Source: Algoriphagus sp.
GTDB taxonomy: Bacteria; Bacteroidota; Bacteroidia; Cytophagales; Cyclobacteriaceae
DNA length: 39,639 nucleotides
Reading direction: 5' to 3'
Assembly: GCA_018336015.1 (NCBI GenBank)
Contig: JAGXQZ010000062.1
Span: 1 to 39,639 of the forward strand
In this document: piece after piece, positions 32,202 to 39,639 of the stretch
How the letters are laid out: each line of letters starts with the position of its first letter
Position numbering within the stretch: position 1 is the first letter of the stretch
Position numbers and translations under genes: made by a program
The notes under the pieces: generated by a model
Seen by the model: the letters and a program-made list of their open reading frames with translations, nothing else
Databases searched by the model: none
What the model was told of the DNA's origin: nothing

Positions 32202-34658
32202 ATGATCAAATTGAAGTTTCACCCATTTTCATGGACCATTTGTGTGTGGTTCATGAGTTTTTCTGCTTTTGGTCAATCGCTTCCTTCTTCTCAAATCTAT
32301 CATTCCATTCTTCAACTGAGAGAAACCAAGCGAGTGCTCTATGTAGCCGCTCATCCGGATGATGAAAATACCAGACTCATCGCTTATTTAGCCAATGGTG
32401 AGCATGCTGAAGTGGCTTACCTCAGCTTGACTAGAGGAGATGGGGGACAGAATCTTATCGGAAAGGAATTGGGAATCGAGCTTGGGCAGATACGAACTCA
32501 AGAATTGCTCAAAGCCAGACAAACTGATGGTGGAAGGCAATATTTTACGAGAGCGCTAGATTTCGGGTACAGCAAAGATCCCACTGAAACGCTTCAAAAT
32601 TGGGAAAAGGAAAAAGTTCTAGCAGATGTGGTCTGGGCAATCCGGAAATTTCAACCAGATATCATCATCACCCGATTCAATACCATTCCAGGGGTGACTC
32701 ATGGTCATCATACCACTTCTGCCATTCTTGCAGGTGAAGCCTTTGATTTAGCTGGTAAAACAACAGCTTATCCCCAGCAACTTTCTTATGTGAAACCTTG
32801 GCAGCCCAAGAGGATTTTTTTCAATGCCTATAATTTCCGAGGTGAATTCGAACCTGAAGAAGGGAAAAAATACCATGCTTTTGAAGTGGGTGGATACGAT
32901 CCTCTTTTGGGAAAAACTTATCATCAGATCGCTGCGGATAGCCGAACGATGCATAAATCTCAAGGTTTTGGTTCGACGGCCGGCGCTGGAAATGCTAAAG
33001 ACTACATTGAACAGGTAGGAGGTGAGGCTTATTCCAATACTCCTTTTGACGGTGTTGCCAATCGTTGGGAACAGCTACCTGGTGGGAAAGCAATTCTATC
33101 TCAGGTCGATCAGCTTTTGAAAAACTTTAATTTCGTTCAGCCTGATCAAAATGTGCCTGCTTTGCTTTCTTTGCGAAAGGCTATTTTGAGTTTGAACTCC
33201 CAAGAGTCTTGGGTAAAGGAAAAACTCGAGAAATTAGATCAGGTAATTTTCAATGCGTTGGGATTAGAATACGAATATATCGCAAGAAAAGAAGTGGGTT
33301 TTCCTGGGGAGAAAATCAAAACCGAACTAGTCCTTACCAACCCATCAAAGATTGAAATAGGTAATGTCTCTTTCCAGGTAATGGAATCTTCTCAAGTTAT
33401 AAAATCAGCCAAAGAAAATTTGAGCATTACTCTCCCTATTGAATTCATTATTCCTGAAAACAGCCCATTTTCACAGCCCTATTGGCTGGAGAATCCATTA
33501 GATGGTGCGCTATTTTCCGTGTCTGATCAACAAAGAATCGGGGTTCCATTTTCTTCCCAAAACATTGGAGGTAACCTTGCCTTTTCGATTGCAGATCAGC
33601 AATTCAAGTCGCCTGTTCAGTTGTTTTACAAATACAATGATCAAGTGGATGGGGAAATCAAACAACCCTTCACCATAGTGCCAGAGGTGGATCTCACTGT
33701 TTCCAAGGAAAATGTCTTTTTGCTTTCAGGTGCAGATCCAACAGTTACTGTCACAGTGAATTTTAGAAATCAAATCTTGGATGGAAACCTGGATTTTGAA
33801 GGACTTGATTCCACTCAATATAGAATCCTAAGTATCGAGGACATTGCTTTCCAAAAAAAGAGGGTGTTCAAGGTCGCTTTTCTACCAAAAACCAATGGTA
33901 AAAAGGTGATCACTGCCAGATTTACGACCTCATTCGGGAAGTCCTATACTCAGGTGACTAAACAGATTTCCTATAAGCACATCCCTAACCTGACTTATTT
34001 CAGTCCTGCCCACATCAATTTGATCCAGGCAGATTGGAAGGTTTCCGGTGAAAAGATTGGCTACATTCCTGGAGCAGGGGACGATGTGCCTGGGGTACTT
34101 TCTGCACTGGGTTACAAGGTAACTATGATTGGTGCAGAGGATTATTCGGTGGACTATTTGAGCCAGTTTAAAGCAATCGTAGTAGGCATTCGAGCTTACA
34201 ATACCAATTCTGAGCTAGCTGCTAATCAACAAATCTTGATGGGCTATGTTCGAGCTGGAGGAAATCTGATTGTCCAATACAACACCAGTTCTCCGCTTTT
34301 GACCAATCAACTTGGGCCTTATCCATTTACCATTGGTCGTGATCGGGTGACAGTGCAAGAGTCACCTGTTGAAATTTCTTCAGACAGCCCGATTGTTAAA
34401 GGGCCAAATCAGATCAATCAAGAAGATTTCAAAGGTTGGGTGCAGGAGCGAGGCTTGTATTTTGCTTCCAACCCAGATGCACACTATCAGCAGCCGTTTA
34501 CCATGCAAGATCCTGGAGAGAATCCATCCCAAGGAGCTTTGATTCATGCCCAAATTGAGCGAGGTAATTATGTCTACACAGGAATCTCTTTCTTCAGACA
34601 ATTGCCTTCCGGGGTACCAGGTGCTATCAAATTATTTATAAATCTGATTGAACAGTAA
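32202..34658 (+). CDS. PIG-L/LmbE-type deacetylase with C-terminal glutamine-amidotransferase-like domain
   Basis: An 818-residue exported protein. The signal peptide (about 1-25) is followed by a zinc-dependent N-acetylglucosaminyl deacetylase-type domain (about 43-260) with AHPDDE (50-55, metal and catalytic Asp) and THGHH (166-170). The middle (about 330-580) is beta-rich, Ig-like. The C-terminus (about 600-780) has IGYIPGAGDDVPGVL and GYVRAGGNLIVQYN, a ThuA/GATase-like fold without a visible nucleophile. PIG-L enzymes remove acetyl groups from N-acetyl sugars in mycothiol, GPI or antibiotic precursors; the extracellular form may act on amino sugars. It ends 1 base before a 34-aa microprotein gene and is followed by an SSS symporter, so it probably generates a substrate for it. 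Confidence 0.9.
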   Translation: MIKLKFHPFSWTICVWFMSFSAFGQSLPSSQIYHSILQLRETKRVLYVAAHPDDENTRLIAYLANGEHAEVAYLSLTRGDGGQNLIGKELGIELGQIRTQELLKARQTDGGRQYFTRALDFGYSKDPTETLQNWEKEKVLADVVWAIRKFQPDIIITRFNTIPGVTHGHHTTSAILAGEAFDLAGKTTAYPQQLSYVKPWQPKRIFFNAYNFRGEFEPEEGKKYHAFEVGGYDPLLGKTYHQIAADSRTMHKSQGFGSTAGAGNAKDYIEQVGGEAYSNTPFDGVANRWEQLPGGKAILSQVDQLLKNFNFVQPDQNVPALLSLRKAILSLNSQESWVKEKLEKLDQVIFNALGLEYEYIARKEVGFPGEKIKTELVLTNPSKIEIGNVSFQVMESSQVIKSAKENLSITLPIEFIIPENSPFSQPYWLENPLDGALFSVSDQQRIGVPFSSQNIGGNLAFSIADQQFKSPVQLFYKYNDQVDGEIKQPFTIVPEVDLTVSKENVFLLSGADPTVTVTVNFRNQILDGNLDFEGLDSTQYRILSIEDIAFQKKRVFKVAFLPKTNGKKVITARFTTSFGKSYTQVTKQISYKHIPNLTYFSPAHINLIQADWKVSGEKIGYIPGAGDDVPGVLSALGYKVTMIGAEDYSVDYLSQFKAIVVGIRAYNTNSELAANQQILMGYVRAGGNLIVQYNTSSPLLTNQLGPYPFTIGRDRVTVQESPVEISSDSPIVKGPNQINQEDFKGWVQERGLYFASNPDAHYQQPFTMQDPGENPSQGALIHAQIERGNYVYTGISFFRQLPSGVPGAIKLFINLIEQ

Positions 34659-34659
34659 A

Positions 34660-34764
34660 ATGGAAGAAAGGCAGATGAAGTGGTCAAGAATATATCTAGG
34701 GCTAATGGCTAGTCTCGTGGTCATGATTGGATTGTTTTACTGGTTATCTGTAGCCTTCGCATGA
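34660..34764 (+). CDS. 34-aa single-helix membrane microprotein coupled to an SSS symporter
   Basis: A 34-codon frame: a charged N-terminus (MEERQMKWSR) and one helix (about 11-30, IYLGLMASLVVMIGLFYWL). It begins 1 base after the deacetylase stop, and its TGA overlaps the transporter's ATG (ATGA at 34761-34764), so translation of all three is likely coupled. Too short for many gene finders. It has the right size and arrangement for an accessory subunit of the sodium:solute symporter, as MetS is for NSS proteins; this role is inferred. No family name is recognised. Confidence 0.75.
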   Translation: MEERQMKWSRIYLGLMASLVVMIGLFYWLSVAFA

Positions 34765-36464
34765 GTACGCTGGATTGGTCGGTTTTATTCTTCACGCTGG
34801 TTTCCATCGCGGTTTTTGGGATTTATAAAACCCGAGGTCAAAAGAGCCTGGAATCTTACCTCAAAGGAAATAAAGACAATTGGTGGACGATTGGTCTGTC
34901 CATCATGGCGACTCAGGCTTCTGCAATTACCTTTCTGAGTACTCCTGGACAAGCCTACGAAGATGGGATGAGATTTATCCAGTTCTATTTTGGCCTGCCT
35001 TTGGCGATGATCATAATCTCAGTCAGTTTCATCCCGATTTATTACAAGCTAAAAGTTTACACGGCTTATGAGTATCTGGAGAATCGATTCGACCTGAAAA
35101 CCCGAACCCTCACCTCTTTACTTTTTATCATTCAAAGAGGATTGGCAGCAGGAATCACGATTTACGCTCCTGCCATCATCCTTTCCACACTTTTAGGTTG
35201 GAATCTGACTTGGACCAACATCTTCATCGGTGTTTTGGTCATCATCTATACCGTCTCAGGTGGGACTAAAGCTGTATCCATTACCCAAAAGCAACAAATG
35301 GCTGTGATGATGGGAGGGATGATTCTGGCAGGAATTATCGTGATCCAATTGTTGCCAATCTCCTTTGGAGAGGCTATGCATGTGGCTGGAAAGATGGATA
35401 AACTCAATGTGGTCAGTTTTGAATTTGACCTGGCTGATCGTTACAATATCTGGTCAGGAATGACTGCTGCGGTATTTCTATTTCTGAGTTATTTTGGTAC
35501 AGATCAAAGTCAAGTTCAGCGTTACCTATCCGGTCAGACGCTTACTCAAAGTAGAATGGGCTTGATCATGAACGGATTCCTCAAGATCCCCATGCAATTC
35601 ATCATTTTGTTCATCGGAGTGATGGTGTTTGTGTTTTATCAATACGTGCAGCCACCGGTGATTTTCAATCAGGTGCAAACCGAACAGCTACGAAACAGTG
35701 AATACGCTCCAGAATTGGAGATGCTGGAGAAAAAATATTCGGAAAGCTTCGAATCCGGACGAGCTACTTACCAGGAAATGTTGGCTGCTATTGACCAAGG
35801 AAAAGAAGAAAAAGCAAATGAACTTAAATCAAAGGTCCAGTCCATCAAATCGGAACAAAATTCTATTCGAGAAGAAGTCAAATCACTAATCGTAAAAAAT
35901 GATCCTACTGCCGAGACCCGTGACACAGATTACATTTTCATGCGGTTTGTGATGGATTATTTGCCTCCTGGCATTGTGGGTTTGTTGTTTGCTGTGATTT
36001 TTTCTGCTGCGATGTCTTCTTCTTCTTCTGAACTCAATGCGCTAGGATCCACGACTACAATTGATTTGTACAAGCGATCAATTAAGAAAGAAGGAACTGA
36101 CAGACACTATTTGCTTTCCTCAAAAGTATTCACTGCATTTTGGGGATTGGGCGCAATTTTGTTTGCTACTTATGCCTCGTTGTTTGAAAATCTGATTCAG
36201 GCTGTCAACTTGTTGGGCTCCTTATTTTACGGGACGATCCTAGGCATTTTCATGGTTGGCTTTTTTGTAAAATGGGTCAAAGGACAGGCTGTGTTTATTG
36301 GTGCCTTGATGTCACAAGCTCTGATCTTACTTGTTCATTTCAAAAATGGGGAAGGTATTCTAGGCTTCCATTGGGATATCGGATTTCTTTGGTACAATGC
36401 CTTAGGGTGTATGGCTGTGATGGTTTTTGCGGTAATTATTCAATTGATGCTGCCGAGAAAGTAG
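34761..36464 (+). CDS. SSS-family sodium:solute symporter
   Basis: A 567-residue sodium symporter with about 13 membrane helices of the LeuT fold. Early helices have GLSIMATQASAITFLSTPGQAY (about 48-69, quoted in part), with the family-typical substrate-Na+ segment, YTAYEYLENRFD and GGTKAVSITQKQQM. DIII helix AVIFSAAMSSSSSELNALGS holds the Ser-rich Na2-like site. An approximately 75-residue charged, coiled-coil-like loop (about 310-390, QLRNSEYAPELEML...) breaks the helices near the middle; this is longer than the usual loop. Sugar, vitamin or amino acid may be the substrate; the link to the deacetylase suggests a deacetylated amino sugar or related glycoside. Confidence 0.92.
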   Translation: MSTLDWSVLFFTLVSIAVFGIYKTRGQKSLESYLKGNKDNWWTIGLSIMATQASAITFLSTPGQAYEDGMRFIQFYFGLPLAMIIISVSFIPIYYKLKVYTAYEYLENRFDLKTRTLTSLLFIIQRGLAAGITIYAPAIILSTLLGWNLTWTNIFIGVLVIIYTVSGGTKAVSITQKQQMAVMMGGMILAGIIVIQLLPISFGEAMHVAGKMDKLNVVSFEFDLADRYNIWSGMTAAVFLFLSYFGTDQSQVQRYLSGQTLTQSRMGLIMNGFLKIPMQFIILFIGVMVFVFYQYVQPPVIFNQVQTEQLRNSEYAPELEMLEKKYSESFESGRATYQEMLAAIDQGKEEKANELKSKVQSIKSEQNSIREEVKSLIVKNDPTAETRDTDYIFMRFVMDYLPPGIVGLLFAVIFSAAMSSSSSELNALGSTTTIDLYKRSIKKEGTDRHYLLSSKVFTAFWGLGAILFATYASLFENLIQAVNLLGSLFYGTILGIFMVGFFVKWVKGQAVFIGALMSQALILLVHFKNGEGILGFHWDIGFLWYNALGCMAVMVFAVIIQLMLPRK

Positions 36465-36703
36465 GAGTTAACTTCCATTTGTGGGATTGCAACGGGAAAA
36501 AGTTCTACGTTCTTCCAGCTCGTTTAAGCCATTGGTTTCCACTTTCTTTTCCAAGGGTTTTGTTTCAATTCGCTCGCGGAAAACTCATGGCTAATAAAGA
36601 GTTTAATCCCGGATGGGGGAATGAATAAAGCCACGAGTTAAGTCTAAGTAATTACCAATTATTAAACTTCCTGCCTTGCTAGCTTAGTGGCAATGTTCAA
36701 AAA

Positions 36704-36727
36704 AAACCGGATCTCTCGACCCGGTTT
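36704..36727 (-). terminator. Rho-independent terminator after the DUF2911 gene
   Basis: AAACCGG/CCGGTTT stem of 7 with a 10-base loop, followed on the minus strand by T8. It lies 10 bases past the stop at 36737. Confidence 0.8.
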
Positions 36728-36736
36728 CAATTTCCT

Positions 36737-37585
36737 TTATTTTATCGTTTTCATTAGCCTGTCATTCAAACCGACATAGTCTGGGTTTTTAGCTTCGATT
36801 GCCAGCTTTTTAGACTTATTGGCAGACTCGAGTGCTTCCGTTTTCATACCTAGTGCCAGTTCAATTTTGGCTCTGAGGTGAATGGTCCAATACTTAGGAT
36901 CGTTGTCGGTAGACTGCTTGATCCAAGTATAGGCTTGGTTCATGTCCTTGTTGTTGATGAAGTAGTAGTTTGCTGCTTGATACAGTAGTGCAGGATTGGT
37001 GCTATTGGCATCGATCACCTGCTTTTTGATATCTGCCATGACGATCGGATCTACTTCTGTAGCGATCGTGAAATCTACTCGGGTTTGTTCCCATTTGATC
37101 GAAAGGTCAGCGCTGTTGTCCGTCAGGTTGTTGAAGCTCAGTTCGAAGGACTCATATTTTTTGCTGGTTTTAGAAGGGGTAACATTGAATCGGACCTGAT
37201 CCTCCGCCTGATTATACCCGATCGCTCCCCAAAGTTTGGTGTTTTTGCTAAGGATAATCGTCCAAGAGGATTTTCCAGGAATCGAGTACAACGCATAAGA
37301 ACCTGCGGGTACTTTTTGCCCCCCAACAATTACTTCTGTTGAGAAAGTCAAAATAGTAGCACCGTTGGCACCTGTTCTCCATACTTCGCCATAAGGTACC
37401 AGTTCACCAAAGATTTTTCTTCCTTTGGTACTTGGTCTGCTAAAGTCCGCGGTGACATCCGTCAACCCGACTTTTTGGGATATTTTGGCACTTGGACTGG
37501 CTTGTGGCATTTGGATTTGTTGCGCAAAGCTGCTAAACCCGGCAAAAAGAAGAGCCAGAAAAACGAGTTTGAATTTGTTTTGCAT
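36737..37585 (-). CDS. DUF2911 family exported protein
   Basis: A 282-residue protein with a signal peptide (MQNKFKLVFLALLFAGFSSFAQ; the ATG at 37585 is used because the upstream in-frame ATG at 37657 precedes a non-signal segment). The DUF2911 domain (about 30-165) has the recognisable PSTKGRKIFGELVPYGEVWRTGAN and SYALYSIPGKSSWTIILSKN. A helical TPR-like tail (about 190-282) follows. Bacteroidetes genomes often carry several DUF2911 genes; function is unknown. No operon partner is seen; it is convergent with the SSS gene. Confidence 0.92.
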   Translation of the reverse strand: MQNKFKLVFLALLFAGFSSFAQQIQMPQASPSAKISQKVGLTDVTADFSRPSTKGRKIFGELVPYGEVWRTGANGATILTFSTEVIVGGQKVPAGSYALYSIPGKSSWTIILSKNTKLWGAIGYNQAEDQVRFNVTPSKTSKKYESFELSFNNLTDNSADLSIKWEQTRVDFTIATEVDPIVMADIKKQVIDANSTNPALLYQAANYYFINNKDMNQAYTWIKQSTDNDPKYWTIHLRAKIELALGMKTEALESANKSKKLAIEAKNPDYVGLNDRLMKTIK

Positions 37586-37768
37586 ATAGGGTAAATAATT
37601 TTTGTTTATTGAATGGACTATCGCAAATCCTACTCCAATTTTTGGAATGGTCTGCAATTTGACAGTTTATTCGCTCATTTTGACAGGTTTTTATGCATAT
37701 TTTATCAGTGGACTTTCTCAAAAAAGAGATTGAGTTAATTTTACTCACCTATCTCTTTAAATTAAAAA

Positions 37769-38689
37769 ATGAGTCTTGCTATTATCAGTCCCGGAAGAAA
37801 TCCTAAAGTATGGATCGATGCACTTCGTCACCATCAGCCTGACATAGACATTCAAGTCTATCCTGAAATTCATCGACCTGAGGATGTAGAAATGGCCCTG
37901 GTATGGCAGCATCCTCCCGGTTATCTCAATTCGTTTCCCAATCTCAAACTGATAAGTTCTTTGGGGGCAGGCGTAGATCATATTCTTTCTGATCCCGCAG
38001 TGCCTGAGTCTATGCCTATTGTCAGGATTGTGGATGAAAAGCTTACATGGTCTATGACCAATTATGTGGTCATGGGCGTTTTGAATTTTCACCGTCAGAT
38101 CACTCGCTACCAAGCTGATCAAAAGAAAAAAGTGTGGGACATGTCCAATCCTGAAATCCCTGTTCGAGTAGGAGTGATGGGAGTAGGGGCCTTAGGTGGC
38201 GATGTCATAGATAAACTGAATTATCTCGGATTTCAAGTGTCTGGATTTGGCTTTTCGGAAAAAACGGATTTTCCTTATCCCTACTATTCCAAAAATCAAT
38301 TGGGAGAATTTCTATCTCAAATCAATGTCTTGGTTTGCCTTCTACCACTGACTCCAGAGACAGAAGGAATTTTGAATCTTGAGCTATTTAAGCAATGCAC
38401 CAAGGGAACTTACTTGATCAATGTTGCCCGAGGCAAGCATTTGGTGGAAGAGGATCTGATTCCTGCTTTGAATCAAGGTTTTCTTTCAGGTGCCATGTTA
38501 GATGTCTATCGGGTAGAGCCTTTGCCACAAGCGCACCCGTTTTGGGAAGAATCCAGAATTCAACTGACTCCCCACATTGCCAGTGTCACCAATCCTTTGG
38601 CTGCTTCTCCCCAAATAATTGATAACTTTAATAGAATTAATTCTAACCGGCCTCTTCAAAATCTTGTAAATCGAGAGAGAGGGTATTGA
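37769..38689 (+). CDS. Glyoxylate/hydroxypyruvate reductase A-like D-2-hydroxyacid dehydrogenase
   Basis: A 306-residue NAD(P)H-dependent reductase of 2-oxo acids such as glyoxylate and hydroxypyruvate. The Rossmann loop GVMGVGALGG (135-144, GxGxxG), catalytic Arg221 (ARGK), Glu250 (VEPLP) and His269 (PHIAS) form the complete D-isomer dehydrogenase set. The motif SLGAGVDH (64-71) binds substrate. Architecture fits the GhrA group rather than SerA or formate dehydrogenase. The gene ends 9 bases before a universal stress protein gene, suggesting joint expression. Confidence 0.93.
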   Translation: MSLAIISPGRNPKVWIDALRHHQPDIDIQVYPEIHRPEDVEMALVWQHPPGYLNSFPNLKLISSLGAGVDHILSDPAVPESMPIVRIVDEKLTWSMTNYVVMGVLNFHRQITRYQADQKKKVWDMSNPEIPVRVGVMGVGALGGDVIDKLNYLGFQVSGFGFSEKTDFPYPYYSKNQLGEFLSQINVLVCLLPLTPETEGILNLELFKQCTKGTYLINVARGKHLVEEDLIPALNQGFLSGAMLDVYRVEPLPQAHPFWEESRIQLTPHIASVTNPLAASPQIIDNFNRINSNRPLQNLVNRERGY

Positions 38690-38698
38690 TTTTTAGTT

Positions 38699-39541
38699 AT
38701 GGAACAGACTTTCACGATTCTTTGCCCGACTGATTTTTCGGAATGCTCCTTGAATGCGATCGAATACGCATGCAGGATTGGTGAGAAGTACCAGGCCAAT
38801 TTGGTGCTTTTTCACGTGCTCAATCGGGAAGATTACCTGAAACTTTCTCCAAGTGATACTGAAGGTAAGTATCAGGAAGAGTTTGTTCTTCAAAAACTTA
38901 AGAATCTTCAAAAAACTGTTTTGGAAGAAAGTCTTGCCAAAGGATTAAAGGATTGTCAAGTCGCATTGAAGGAGGGTAAAATTGTCCAAGGTGCCCTGGA
39001 CTTTGCAGATGAAATCAAGGCAGGATTGATCGTGGTAGGTACAGAAGGGATGAACGAACTGAGAGAAAATATCATTGGAAGCCGATCCAGTCGATTGGTG
39101 GAACTTTCAGACAGAGATATTTTGGTGGTGCCCAGAAGAGTTTTCTTCAAAAATCCCAGGAAATTGGTCTTTGCCTCAGATTACTTAGAAGAGGATAAGT
39201 TGGCCATCCAAAAAGTGGTAGAATGGGCGACTTTTTTTGATGCCGAAATTGACCTAGTGCATATTTCTTCTTCCCAAAAAGCGATTGAAAAAGCCCTGCA
39301 TCAGACCATGATCGATGAGATCAAACCTTTTGTCAGGTATGAGAAAATCAATTTCGTGCTGAAATCATTCAGAGATGATCTTGCCCTAGGCTTGGAAAAT
39401 TACCTTCAAGTGGCCAAAGGTGACATACTCGTGACGCTGAGTAGAAAGAAGAGCTTTTTTGACCAGATTTTCTCTAAAAACCTTTCCAAAAAGATGTCCT
39501 ATTTTATCAATAAGCCCCTTTGGGTGATTAAGAGTTTTTAG
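38699..39541 (+). CDS. Tandem UspA-domain universal stress protein
   Basis: A 280-residue protein of two UspA domains. The first (about 1-145) begins TILCPTDFSECSLNAIEYA and has the ATP-binding motif GTEG-x9-GSRSS (GTEGMNELRENIIGSRSS, about 115-132), so it probably binds ATP. The second (about 153-280) begins KLVFASDYLEEDKLAI but lacks the GxxG-x9-GS motif, ending with LVTLSRKKSFFDQIFSKNLS, and is likely non-binding. Such proteins adjust survival under stress and energy limitation; the target is unknown. It starts 9 bases after the hydroxyacid dehydrogenase gene. Confidence 0.93.
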   Translation: MEQTFTILCPTDFSECSLNAIEYACRIGEKYQANLVLFHVLNREDYLKLSPSDTEGKYQEEFVLQKLKNLQKTVLEESLAKGLKDCQVALKEGKIVQGALDFADEIKAGLIVVGTEGMNELRENIIGSRSSRLVELSDRDILVVPRRVFFKNPRKLVFASDYLEEDKLAIQKVVEWATFFDAEIDLVHISSSQKAIEKALHQTMIDEIKPFVRYEKINFVLKSFRDDLALGLENYLQVAKGDILVTLSRKKSFFDQIFSKNLSKKMSYFINKPLWVIKSF

Positions 39542-39639
39542 GCTTTTTTCCGCTTAGCAATCCCTTCACAAAACCGGAAAACTCTTTTCTTGCCTCTTCA
39601 TTACCAAGTACAGACTTCAGCGTTTTCCAAACGTGTCCT
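39528..39639 (-). CDS. C-terminal end of a convergent gene (partial)
   Basis: The last 36 codons of a reading frame entering from the right edge, ending FSGFVKGLLSGKKPKNS then TAA at 39528-39530. It continues beyond the window, so the start and function are unknown. A charged helical tail (NEEARKEF) followed by a lysine-rich end is visible. It overlaps the 3' end of the universal stress protein gene by 14 bases on the opposite strand. Confidence 0.5.
   Translation of the reverse strand, partial: GHVWKTLKSVLGNEEARKEFSGFVKGLLSGKKPKNS

Noticed and set aside
36272..36628. Plus-strand 118-codon frame overlapping the SSS 3' end and reaching into the following gap
   Set aside because: Two thirds of it lie in another frame of the transporter gene, and the remainder has no domain, no start of its own and a composition unlike neighbouring proteins. 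The 272-base gap 36465-36736 otherwise shows only the DUF2911 terminator.
1..39639. CRISPR arrays, tRNA/rRNA genes, insertion sequences, prophage or integrase genes
   Set aside because: No regularly spaced repeats, cloverleaf-like segments, transposase or integrase motifs were seen on either strand.

Overview
The window looks like chromosomal DNA of an aerobic Bacteroidetes bacterium, most likely Cytophagales (an Algoriphagus or other Cyclobacteriaceae-like genome; this is an impression from protein style, not a search result). The reasons are: a subtilase ending in a type IX secretion (T9SS) sorting domain, SusD-free but lipoprotein-rich carbohydrate genes, several -7 boxes of the Bacteroidetes type TAnnTTTG, near absence of Shine-Dalgarno sequences, and families typical of this phylum (DUF2911, DUF6807, Gfo/Idh proteins with Tat or lipoprotein signals). 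There are no rRNA, tRNA, CRISPR, IS or phage genes. It reads as ordinary chromosome with several tight operons.

Left part (1-11232, all minus strand). One compact run goes kefF-like oxidoreductase, kefC-like K+/H+ antiporter, a TPR plus outer-membrane-barrel protein, a BcsA-like membrane glycosyltransferase and a membrane-anchored GH26 glycosidase. The last three have the parts list of a synthase-dependent exopolysaccharide secretion system (inner-membrane synthase, periplasmic hydrolase, TPR/porin exporter), and all five genes abut or overlap by 3-14 bases. Upstream are a LeuT-like Na+ symporter coupled by ATGA to a 35-residue MetS-type subunit, two small membrane or exported hypotheticals, and a GH32 lipoprotein.

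Middle (11452-23172). rmlA is followed by a strong terminator. Then come a single-domain response regulator; a three-gene operon (a protein with a possible DNA polymerase III psi-like architecture, a DUF3817 membrane protein, a divergent kinase-fold protein); and a divergently arranged sugar-oxidation cluster (ThuA-like, DUF6807, two Gfo/Idh/MocA enzymes) of the type linked to 3-keto-sugar chemistry. After these are an SDR-DUF2867 protein whose start codon sits on a terminator, an aldo/keto reductase and a TrpF-like protein that has lost the catalytic cysteine.

Right part (23310-39639, mostly plus strand). A lipoprotein overlaps a T9SS subtilase; then rpe, two exported proteins, gyrA with a TPR gene, and an operon of a large LmbE/PIG-L deacetylase, a 34-residue single-helix microprotein and an SSS-family Na+ symporter joined by a 1-base gap and an ATGA overlap. 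Last come DUF2911 (minus), a GhrA-like dehydrogenase, a tandem universal stress protein and the 3' end of a convergent gene.

The most notable material is the exopolysaccharide operon, the two different Na+ symporters each translationally coupled to an approximately 35-residue single-helix protein (one is too short for routine annotation), and two divergent proteins (kinase-like, psi-like) sharing an operon.
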